In this document: one piece after another, positions 35,942 to 48,400 of the stretch
Position numbering within the stretch: the stretch's first letter is position 1
How the letters are laid out: each line of letters starts with the position of its first letter
Assembly (NCBI GenBank): GCA_947247005.1
Contig: OX365955.1
Coordinates: 15,915,322 to 15,979,321, forward strand
Origin: Spisula solida
Taxonomy: Eukaryota > Mollusca > Bivalvia > Venerida > Mactridae
Reading direction: 5' to 3'
Length of the DNA: 64,000 bases
Notes under the pieces: model-generated
What the model was told of the DNA's origin: nothing
Databases searched by the model: none
What the model saw: the letters and a program-made list of their open reading frames with translations, nothing else
Position numbers and translations under genes: made by a program

Positions 35942-36190
35942 TTGTTCCTGTTAAGTACAGGTCCCACTCTGGGGCAATATCATATTATTAAAAAACGTAT
36001 GAGCGGTGCAGCAAGTATTTACAGTGTGAGAGTTCAAAAACGTTTAAAAACAGCATATTCTTATCTATTCGCTGACCAGACCCCTCTTGAAGACCTCAAC
36101 GCCGTCAACGATAGTAGCTTCGGTTGGTTCCAGAGTCATCATCTTGTAAATTTACTCATTAAAGAAACACAAAATTTTCTCTCGAAATAA
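35942..36190 (+). CDS. unidentified open frame upstream of Ku70
   Basis: Open for 82 codons with balanced, coding-like composition in its second half (DLNAVNDSSFGWFQSHHLVN) and ending 222 bp before the Ku70 start codon. There is a possible splice acceptor (TTAAGTACAG) just inside its 5' end, so it could be a terminal exon of another gene, and an internal ATG lies at 36000. I do not recognise any family; no signal peptide or membrane segment. It may equally be a chance frame. Confidence 0.25.
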   Translation: MFLLSTGPTLGQYHIIKKRMSGAASIYSVRVQKRLKTAYSYLFADQTPLEDLNAVNDSSFGWFQSHHLVNLLIKETQNFLSK

Positions 36191-36411
36191 ACTGATGGCA
36201 TAAATTTACACATAAATTTACATGCTATTCACTTATCATCAGTTCTGACATACATGGCTGTAGGATCATCATATTAGCATTGCTCTTTCCTGGACTCTCT
36301 TCATTAAGACCCGCATGATATACGCTGTTCTTAGGTAAGAATGAAAGATGCATGCTAGTAGTCAGAAAAGTTACTTGTATGTATTCACTCTAGGTGTGTT
36401 TTTCATCCAAC

Positions 36412-39400
36412 ATGGCATTTGAGTTTGGATTCCAGAAGTTTGGTGATGAAGAGGATGAAGATGATGACTTCGGTTCATCAGTGAGTAATGTTCAGTAGAC
36501 TATTATCTTACCTTATATCCTGGAGTACCCTAAACTCTAAACGTGAAACAGATCTTTAACATGCAATTTACTGATAAGATCATGTGTTTGCAGATTGCAT
36601 ATGTCCATTGTTGATTAATCTGTGCAAAACAATTATGAATAGCTAATGCATTTATGTGTAAATCATCAAAATTTAAACATGGCTAAAACTAACTTGCAGG
36701 CCTAGACACTAACTATTTTGGCCACTGGTCCGACAGGGCAAAAGCGCCCAATTTGTAAATAAGACAGATACTGGTCCTCCAGAATTTTCACTGGTCCTTC
36801 TGGATTTTCACTGGTCTCGGACCAGCAGACCAGTGTTAGTGTCAAGCCCTGACTTGCCCCAATTTTATGCACCTAAGTTGACCAAACTTCACCTACTGTT
36901 GTGACATCATCAAATTGTGACATAATACACTCCAGTTCAAGGCCAAATTGATGTGATATTTATTTGTGAACATATATTAATTAGTAAATTATATTATTAG
37001 CATTGCAGACACATAAAATCTTGAGATTATATCGCCAAATTTTGAGTTTAAAAGCTATCGTTTGGATGGGTACTCTCCAGAAAAATGTAAAAAAGTTATA
37101 GATAAAGCTGGCAAAAATAACACATTTTGGACACATGTTAGTGTTTTAAAATGTATCTTTATTCTATTCAAATTGTTTCGATGTCGATTGTCTTTCGAAG
37201 ATTTAAGCCCTGTGTGATCTAATTTCGCTTAAAAAACTAAGGTGGTGCTGATAGGGGTTTCGACGATCAATATACTTGGAGTAAAAAAACCCAGATAAAA
37301 TAATTATTTTTGTTTAAAGGTTGGACCGGGTCATAGAGGTTATTATTTGTTTAAGGTTAATATACAGTTTCGAATGTAACAGATTAATTTATGTAAGAAT
37401 ATTGTTCTGTAGTTTCGCCCCTCACTTCGTGATGGATTAATCATGCTGATTGATTGTACCAAACCAATGTTTGATGTTGATGATGAAGATGAAGATGAGA
37501 GCTTCTTTCAACTCTGTGTTCGGGTAAGAATGATTTCATAAACAATTTGTCCCTTCGGGCGCAACAAGGTTTATCTCACTATTTAGAGAGATACAAACTT
37601 GTTGCGCCAAAGGGACAAATTAATTACTGTTTCTGATTGTCATTATGCCCACCACCCCTATCTTTGATGAAGGGAGTATAAGTGCTTTGCACATGTTACT
37701 TTGACGAGTAGAACAGTAGGGCCTAGGATCTTCTAACTTGGGTAGGAAGGTTGGTCATCATGAGTATTGATTTTGAGGTCCATAGGTTGAAGGTAATTGC
37801 CGTGACCTTTAATATGAATGACTATTGATTATAGAATGGAAAAATACCAATGATTAAAGGTTAACTGGTTAACAATTTAACTATTTGAACGAATAGTGAC
37901 ATCCCTAGCATTTTGCCAAACTAATCATAAAAAAGTGGTTAAATTTTTTCATTGTTTAATACTTGCAGGGCTTTTTTCATGAGTTGGCGAAGGGGCCTTT
38001 TCTTTGAATTTGGGGAAAAATAAGTAATAATTTTTGTAAAAGGGGAAGAAAAAACATGATGTAAATTGAATTTTAGGGGAAACTGCATGATTTTAAAGAA
38101 TTTTCCAGAGGGGAAGCCACCTGTAAACAGCCCCTGCTATAGAAGGAAAAAAGATCTGACTTGTGATTCCCTATATAATTGTTTTTGTCTAATTGTGAAT
38201 TACTTCATATTTAATTATTGTCTTGATGAACTTATGTTTCAGTGCTGTAAGACCACATTACAGAACAAGATTATCAGTAGTGAGAAAGATCTACTTGGCA
38301 TCGTCTTCTTTGGAACAGTAAGTGTTGAGGTTTATTTGTATAAATTTATCCTATTATTTGGAGTTTGTTTTAAAGCTGTACATCTGAAGTAATGGAAGGG
38401 ATGTACTACTCTGGGAACCCATGAAGGGTGTGCCCCTTTCGGATGTACCCTTTGCAGTCGCCTTGTGGTTATATAATGATACAACAAAGAATTAATTTAG
38501 ACTGCAAAAAAATAAATGCTACAAAATAAAATTAGGAGATCCCTAGATGGGTGATATGTCATCAATTCCAGCAATGTTATTTCTTTGATGGTTTCTTTAC
38601 TGTTAAATGAAAAAATAAATTAAAGACCGTAAATTTAATATTGTGAACTACATACTATGCATATTTCTTTTTGTCTTTGCAGGATAAATCAAAGAATCCA
38701 AATGACTTCAAGCATATATATATCTACCAGGTGGAGAAATCTAATTGTTTATTAAATTTCTCGGCTGTGTCATGGAGCCCATTTTTTTTCCCTGTCATAT
38801 GTGTGAAATGGACCAGGGAACCATCCGTTGTCACACCGTATAATCATGCATGAATATATCTATCATGTATTATGAGTAGCAACAATATATACAATAAATA
38901 TAAATAAAAGATCCTCATATTAAAGCATTTTAAAACAACTAACAACTATAAGATTAACATATACTGAAAAAATAAAGTTTAGCAAGTTTTTCAGGGTACT
39001 AATATTTTTACTTGTATGGTGATGTATGCATACGTGATGTAATTAACATATCGGCCATGACTTAAGTATCAAAATTACAGTGGTCAATTTGTGTTTTCTT
39101 GGTTTTGTGAAGCCATGACGTCATTTATAAAAAAAACATGTGTAACACGTGCATGAGGAAATCTGACCCGTGTAAAGGATGAAAACAAGCATGATATTGT
39201 CAGTCTTATGCCAAAACCGAATAAACCGGTGTTAAAATTGTAAAATATTTAACGGTTTGAGGTCCAATAATGACAGTGAACGACGTCAAATGGCTATTTG
39301 AATGTTGAATGATGTCACGAAGGCAAGAGGCAAAGCAATAAAAAATTTTGACAATAAATTGATCATTAGTCGCCTATAGACTAAATAATTGCTAACAGGA

Positions 39401-42400
39401 GACGTCAATGGCGGGCCGTGTTGAAACAGACTAACTATAACTACGTCACAAGAAGAGCGTTAGATTGAGGTGGCGTCAATACCTAACTCATTCATGTGAA
39501 GTCACCAGCTGGCTGTTCATGTCAGGAATGCAAAAGGCACTATTGTTTGTTATAAAATCGACTGGAATAGACAACCCGCCGCCAAAATTTTTGGACGCCA
39601 TGCTGACGTTGGCATACCTTTAACGCGGCGTTATTGGTGAGGTCGGTTTGCCTCGGCAATTGTTAACCCATAACAACTCGTAGGCAATAAAATTACCATC
39701 TCTGTATAAATTAAACAAACACACTAGAATTTTTGCCGATTTCACAAATGTTGGTTCTTCTCGGGAGTAGAGGAGATGAAGAACACAATGCCATCCAAGG
39801 TGCATGACCTTGAGCAAACATTGAACAAAAATGGTATAACATGCCCTTAACTGTTGTTTTAAAGCTCCGTAACAGCAAGAGACAAACACGTTCGATTTTA
39901 ATGACTCATTAAGGAGGGCATAATCGACATCACATTTCTTGTGATTTTTCTAATTGACCCCTATCTCCTTACAAGTGACGAATTTCCGTTAGGATGAAAA
40001 TTTCATTCACTAACATGGTTGAATTTCAAATGGAACGATGTGATCTTAAGATTGAAAAACTTTCCTACTGTTAAATTCCATGCCACTCTACGAAAACAAA
40101 AAAGTCCAACTTGTTAAACTTTTTTTATAAGTATATATCTTATAAGCTTAATACTATCACATTAATACCAAGGGGGAGTAACTCAAATAACTTAAATGTT
40201 TGTATCAAGCACATCTCGCCCTTGGGCTGCACTTAGTCTCATTTGTTTTGATTGAAGAATTCAAGTTTGTTTATTATATCCTGCCTCAGACCCCTAATTA
40301 ACGCTTATGAAAGCACAGTTTCTTGCCATTTCCTGTTAAGTACTACTCAAGTAGGAACATATGATTAATTATCATCAATTATATTCCTATAATGAATAAT
40401 AAGGGGAGACAATCATATTATTGAAGTAGACTTAACAAGACTTTATACCAAGGGAGATCATTCTTGATATTTGTCTACAAAAGCTGCACATTTATTAAGT
40501 ATGCACACATTCCATCTCATCTCTTACAAGAGTTCACAAAAATAAACCCTTGCAGAAATATATGACTTTACTGTAGATGACAATATGCCCTTTTACACCT
40601 GTGTAATTTTAATTATCTTTGTGTCTTTACATTGTAGGATCTTGATCAACCTGGAGCCCCAAGAATTCTTGATTTGGAAGAATTGTGTAAAGGTATGCTT
40701 TCTTGTTGTTACCAGAGTCTGTAGTTTGAGGCATTTTGACTGTATGTCTCTAGGACTGGGAAAACATAGCTCTGTCAAACTTTCACAGTCAGATTGTCAC
40801 TGTATACTATTTGTGGCTAGAATGATCGTGACAAATAGCTATGTTAAATTATAGAAACTGGGAATGTATATGCTATCTTTGCCAAGATAATTCAAGGGAA
40901 ATCACTGGTATGTTAACTTAATAAAGAAAGTAACAAGTTGGAAGTCTATAGTGAATCACTGAATACTGTCATGCTTTTAGTGCTTCGATTTTCAGAAAAG
41001 GTATTAGATCAAATGTATTTCAGCTAAATTGAGTGCAGATTTCATTTATATTTAGAGAATTACAAGACATTTACTGTGGATTATGGTCACAATCCAGCCT
41101 TCTCATTGAGTGAAGCTTTGTGGACCTGTCAGAATATGTTTGCTAACAGGTAAGATATTTATTATTATGTGCATGGTTATAGAGGGGGGACTGGGGTCTG
41201 GATTCTCCATGGAGTTTTGACAAAAAGACAGTTTTCTGACATGTATACACAAGTTTGTCAGTGCATAGTGTCTGAACTGGACACCCCATCTAGAAAGAAA
41301 TTTGGTAACACTCCTACCTCATCTGCAAAAAAATAGCTAGTTGGACCTGTTCATGAGAAAAATATATAGTCCAGCCCCTTCCTTAGATTTTTTTTTAGTT
41401 TTTTGTCACAGATTTACACTCTCTATGTTTGAGCTACACACACACAAAAGTAAATGCCTGTTGTAGAGCATTTCAAAACTAATTTAATCTTACCAAAATC
41501 TCCCAATATGCCAAAATTGAAGACATAATAATTTTGTTTAAAAAACAATTTTCTGCATCCATTATTTGTAAATGTACATACATTGTATACTACAGTTCCT
41601 ACATGTCTTTATTTCAGTACACTGAAAGTGAACTCAAAGAGAATCTTATTGTTTACAAGTAATGATAATCCACATGAGGGCAATCAACAATTACAGGTGA
41701 GTGATGTTTGTGACACACTTTATGTGCTTTTACTTACATACTACACTTCTGCTTGCTAGAATGTTTACTTCACTATTAAATTTTGTGCTTTTTGCAGAAG
41801 ACATATTGATTTTGAGCTGGATGTGTCCCTGTCACAGAGTTTATCCGCGCTTGTTCTCCTTAACTCTTGACATAATAGTTTTGATACTGGCTACAGTAAT
41901 TCGGCGCAGCTGCTTTTTCGTTAACAGTATATTTGTATAACTATTGGTCGGATTTCCACGAAAATTCACATCAATAGTATGTACCTAGCCTCATTGTGCA
42001 TGTTGTCCAGAATTGTAGGTTGGATGAATATTGCCTGAGTTATGGCCCTTTGTTGGAGACATGTGTTTTGTATATTTACTTTGATGCTTATTGATGATTC
42101 CTATATATTTGGAAGACAAGTATGAATCACTTCAATATATCAATTTCCACATATAGATGATACAGTAACATTACCATCAGTCATGATTCACTTATTTACC
42201 TATTCTATTATGTATATATTAGGGATAGATTCAGCTTTTGAAAATAGCAGCTTCGGTTTGAGGTTGGACTTGACCCTTTTTTGACAGTTTGCCAACTTCC
42301 ATTTACGGTAACCACGGAAAGTGTTTAGGGCAGGAAAAAAGAGTATTTTGGGTGGTTCCCTTTAATAACCAATGTATTGTTATTTAAATAATTGTGTGAA

Positions 42401-45400
42401 TAGATAATCAATCTACCAAAAAAGTGTTGATACATCAATATTGTTTCTATTGAGGATATTGTTTCTATTGATGACTGCTCTATCTATTGATGCCTTTTTC
42501 AGCGACAAGCTAAAACAAAAGCAAGTGACTTGAATGAGACTGGTGTAGACTTAGAGTTGATGCATTTACAAACCCCAGGATCTACATTTGATGTGTCCAA
42601 GTTTTACAAGGTATGATTGTTACATTCAACTGGCCCTGAACTCCCGAAGCATCTCAAGGAGAAATCTCTCCTCAATTGAAATTTTGCTAAAATCAGAGTC
42701 TGAGCTCAAGACAGATCTCAATTTGGAGAAATACAATTTGAAAAATGTTTCTGGTTTTGTTATACTGAATGTGTGTCCAATCTCACTTGGAAATAAATGT
42801 TACAATATTTGACCTGAGATTGAGCTCATGTGAAATGTAGATGGTCTACATCAACCACTAAACATTCCAAGAACATGATATTTGAATGGGATCTAATTGC
42901 TTTACAATAAAAGCATATAAATTGATGATGGATATAGTCGAATGAAACATTTCATTTGCTCAAAAGGCACTACGACCATCTGGAACTCTGTCTGACCAGC
43001 AAGGTACATTAAATAAACTAAATGGTTTCAGGGATAGTTTCCTGCCTGCCCATTAAATAAACCAAATGGGTTCAGGGATAGTTTCCTGCCTGCCCATTAA
43101 ATAAACTAAATGGGTTCAGGGATAGTTTCCTGCCTGCCCATTAAATAAACTAAATGGGTTCAAAGATAGTTTCCTGCCTGCCTATCTTTATCTCACCATG
43201 AGAATCACAACATTAATGTGTTTTGACATAAATTAGTACAAACTTAAAGTAATTTGTCATCAAACCAAAACCATAGAGATTGTTTCTGTATATACTATAC
43301 ATCACTAAAGATATGAAATATTGGACCTAGGAATTTCTCAGTAAAACAGATTCCTTGTGATATTATATTGATATAATGTATATATGTATACTATAAAAAA
43401 CTTTCAGGATTTGTTGTATAATGATGACGATGAAATGACAGAGCTGGCCGACCCGTCAGAAAAATTAGAAGAACTTCTTACCAGGTGAGTGTTTATGACA
43501 TATTTCTGGCTCGATTATTTTGCATCTGAATAACTAGTTTCAGCTTACGTTTATCATTTAATATTGCTAAGTGGTAGAGCATCTGCTTCGAGTGCAAGTA
43601 GTCACAGGTTGGATCACAGGCTGTGACATAGGAAGAAAGTTAAAAATGGTACTGGTACTGGTACTCCCTCCCTTGTTTCTCAGTATAGATATGTCCAGGT
43701 ATACTGCTGGTTGGCCCCGTGCCTGGATAATGTGGCTGGGTAGTCTCCATATGACTGAAATACTGTTGACCAGTGGGACTTGAATGATATAAAAATTATT
43801 TAGATAAAACAGAAAATAACTCCACTATCTTAATTTATTTCTGTTTCATTATGTGTCTTCACTAGGTAACTAAATAAAAGAGTGATGACACATGAACACA
43901 TGTTGCTGGGTAGTCTCCATATGACTGATCGAAATACTGTTGACCAGTGGGACCTACAACACATTTAAATAGAATGATGACTCATCTATTTTTGTATTTG
44001 CAGGGTTCGATCCAAGGACCATAAAAAGCGAGCATGGAGATACTCATTTCTATCACTGGGTGAAGGTTTACAGATGGGAGTTGGTGTGTAAGTATAGCTA
44101 TACATCCTAACCCAGGTAGGGGAGGGGGGATATAACAGACAAGGTTTGCTATGATGTTGGTTTCCAGCACCGATCTTGCAGTAGAGTAGTTATATACTTG
44201 CATACAGGTGTATATTCTACAGTTAAGTCTGTCCAGCTACCATAGTGTTACTTGTATACTGTAAACAAGTGGTTATGTTACTTGCTTACTAATTCCTCTT
44301 CATCCCTTCTGGGACATAGGGCCTCTATCACAGTTCGCCATCAGACCGGTCTAAAGCCACCTGCTTGGCTTCCCTCCAGGTCATCCTAATCTTCTGCTAT
44401 TGTTACTTGTTTACTGTATAACTGGTTATGTTAATGACATGGAAAATACTGGCGAATTTAAAGAACTACCGCTAAGGATTCTTTTTGGATATAGCTAGTG
44501 TAGCGCACCCAGACTCCATTTATCACACAACTGTCTCTTCCCTCGAAGTGGGAGGTCATTAGTCTTTCTGGCACCCTGTAAAACCACACACTTACAATTG
44601 TCCAGTTGATCGCAAACAATCAAGTTATTCGTAAAAGAATTTAGATGATTGATGAAATTAATTCAGTTATTGATTTTTTTTTCGCAGTTACAATTTAATA
44701 CGACCATGTACCAAACCATATCCAGTGAAACTAGACAAGAGAACAAATGAAGAGTTAAAAAGTCACACAAAGACTTACCTCAAGGTAAATATACTTGCAT
44801 TCTTTTAAGATGTTCATAAATGCAAAACATGCCTGCATTGTAAATGTAAGTTTACATGTGTTTTAACTTAAACTAGTTTGCATGAAATACAAACAATTTT
44901 TTCTTTTCATTTGTTGTGAAACAAATTCTATAGCATACATTATTCACTAGCAATTTCTGATGGTGTCAATCACCAGTCTCCCCCTTTTAAATGCTTAGCT
45001 TCAATGAGGGAAACTACTTCCATTTCCATTGGCCCCCTAGGCCCCTACTGGTTTTCTGTTTTATACAGTTAAAGCTGGGTTCACACTCTGGCGTTTTGGT
45101 CCACATTTACCGAAGTTTGGACAAACGTTCAGCTCCGCTCGTAAAAGTTACTAAACGTTTTGAAAAGTTGATGGTTGCTGGTGAATGCTGAAGAATGTTC
45201 ATAGTGTGAACCTAGCTTTAGGTTGTTCATTTATATAACAGGAAACTGGTGAAGTATTGATGGCGCAAGATTTGAAGAAAAAGCAGACTTATGGTGGAAA
45301 AGCAATAGAGTTTGAGAATGAAGAGGTGGACCAGATGAAGAGATTTGATCCTGCGGGTATGTTACACAATGATCCAAAAGGATAATTAAAATCTGACAGG

Positions 45401-48400
45401 ATAACAAGCACTCAACTTAAACAGCCGAGCACAGAAAACGTAAAAACTACACATGTCACAATTACACTGCACAATGCTCAACTCATAACTGAACGAGAAA
45501 ATGAACTTATTAACCTCTGAAAGTCCAAGTTTGAGCTGTCAAAAAATTGAAAGCCAACTCCCAGCCAAAGGGATTCGACCCGATAAAAATATCTTTCACA
45601 TCTATACTATGAATACATAAGACAGGGGTCTTTCTTTATGACTGGCCCTCATATACCCAACTCAACATTATGTCCACTATTTTAAACAAGTCGAATACAA
45701 TCATTTAATTTGTACTGCACACTTCAAGACAATATAATATTATACATAAAAAATACAACTTTTATCAATACACGTACACAATGTCGCCTGTGTCGAGCAT
45801 AGAATGTTCACAAAATGCGTAAAACCCGGTTTGACGACATAACCCTGCACAGACAGAAACTAGAAAACGGCCTTCGATAAAGAAGAGAAATCATTATTTA
45901 CACACGATCTCAGGATATTAGTACGACGATTTGATAGTTGGACATATGTTTTGCAACTTACCGCCACCTATATGTTTCTGTTCCGCTTAAATAGACGATA
46001 ATTCGAGTTCAGGGAGAACTGATATTCAATTTCTAATATTTACATTCATTTCGACCATTGTAGTATCACGTGACGAATCATGTGACAATATAGAAAATGA
46101 TTGGTGTTCGGGTAATACCATGCAACTCTTCAGCCAATCAAATTACTCGTAACAAAAGCCGTGCTGTCACTGTCAAAATGGCAAAAGTCGGCGAATTGTT
46201 TTCAGTCAATGTTGTTGAATTGCTCCTTTCGTCTAGCTAAGCTGTACAGAAACGGACGAGTGTCGGTGAGTTAATCCAAATATGTTCCTCTACCAAATCG
46301 TCATACTAATTTCCTGAGATCGTGTGTAAATAATGATTTCTCTTCTTTATCGAAGGCCGTTTTCTAGTTTCTCTCTGTGCAGGGTTATGTCGTCAAACCG
46401 AGTTTTACGCATTTTGTGAACATTCTATGCTCGACACAGGCGACATTGTGTACGTGTATTGATAAAAGTTGTATTTTTATGCCCCCCTATCGATAGATGG
46501 GGAGGCATATAGTGATTCACCTGTCCGTCCGTCCGTCCGTCCGTTCGTCCGTCCGTCCGTCCTGGTTAACCCAAATTGACCGTTTCTTCTAGCATTAATA
46601 TGGCTTGCTACAAAACTTTCATACTTGCATGGATGTTGTGTATGAACACTCTCCACACGCCTGTACCACCTAACCCCATTTTGACCTTCACCTTGACCTA
46701 ATTTTGGACTTAGACTTATTGATGGACAAGGCTTCCACAGGGGGCATAAGCGTTTAGTGAACGCAGTCTTGTTTATGTATAATATTATATTGTCTTGAAG
46801 TGTGCAGTACAAATTAAATGATTGTATTCGGCTTGTTTAAAATAGTGGACATAATGTTGAGTTGGGTATATGAGGGCCAGTCATAAAGAAAGACCCCTGT
46901 CTTATGTATTCATAGTATAGATGTGAAAGATATTTTTATCGGGTCGAATCCCTTTGCTCCCAGCTGTCAAAAAGCTGAAAGACATAGTTTCAGCAATAAA
47001 AAAGCTGAATGTCTTTGCCTTATTCATGGACATTTTATCATCTGAAAGTAATTAATCTGTCGATTAGACTATATAAAAATAGCTACACAATTTTTCCTTC
47101 AGTCAATTTAATTTTATTTAGTCTTAAGTGAATATCTGATAATTTGGCATCAATGTCAATTTTCATCTACATGTGGATAAGTTGATGGTTCCTAGAGAAA
47201 GCGTAAGTTAGTCCTGATTTGGACACAGTCCGGGAAAATTGGTTAGGTGAATCTGCTGCCGTATGTAACTAAACAATGGTTGAGACACGTTGTTTAACCT
47301 GAATAGACATAAACAGTAAATATTGATGTTTTGGTAAAGGAAATCTGTAGGTTGGTTGTACGGTCAGGAAATTTTGCTTTCAGTGTTTTGTAGAAAGTGT
47401 TTCATATTTATATTTATCGGTGGCTAAGTGGTTAGCATGTATGCCTTGGGAACAGAAGGTTGCTGTTTCAGTCCCAGGTCGTGACATAACAAAGTCATTA
47501 AATATTCTACTGGTGTAGATCCTTTGCTTAGGGCTCAGCATATGAAGGTTCAAGGTAACTACTGGCTCGTCCATTGTCAGGATAATCTGACTGGGTAGTC
47601 TCCATATGACTGAAATACTGTTTACCTGAGTGAGACTTAATCTGCAGTTCAGTATTCCCTATGTGCATGCATATTCATTACTATTCTTGCATATTTCATA
47701 CATATGTATTTAATATATTAATATGTTAATCAATACCTGCATTAAATTTATAAGGTAACTTAAATGTTTATTTTTACAGGTCTTTATTTGATGGGTTTTA
47801 AGCCTAAAAGTTCATTGAAATTATACTTCAAAGTGAAGCCTTCATCTTTTATATATCCGGACGAAAAGGTAAGTTTTATATGAAGGGGATGTATAATACA
47901 GACCTACCTGAGTTAAAGACCACATGTGAACAAAGACCTACATTATAAATCATGCCTATAAAGACTACCAATTTTATCTCCCATTAGACTTTTTTCAATT
48001 ATACATTAAGTGGGACCCCCTGTCAACAAAGACCACATTTTGCTGTTCCTGTGAGTGGTCATTCTACTGTATGGCATTCATGAACTCACTGAACAGATTG
48101 TTCAATTGAAGAATCAATGACAGGATTTAAATGAGTTTTGAACAGTTACATGAAATATTTTCTTTTCCTCGCCGTAAATGGTAACTTAATTTATAACCAC
48201 AAACTAAAGTTGTTTTGCTGATGTTGTTGGTCAGTCTGTCAACCAAATGGTTTCTGGACATCTTCAAACTGTTGTGGTGGTTGGTCAGCTTCAGTAGATG
48301 ACCTCCATTGATTTTGAGGTAAAAGGTCAAGGTTGCTATGACCTTAATTTTTTTTAACTATTTGGCTGCCACATGGGGGCATACATGATATGATGTTTTA

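Noticed and set aside
39620..39889. 89-codon minus-strand frame in Ku70 intron 4
   Set aside because: No recognisable domain, opposite strand inside an intron, composition typical of chance frames.
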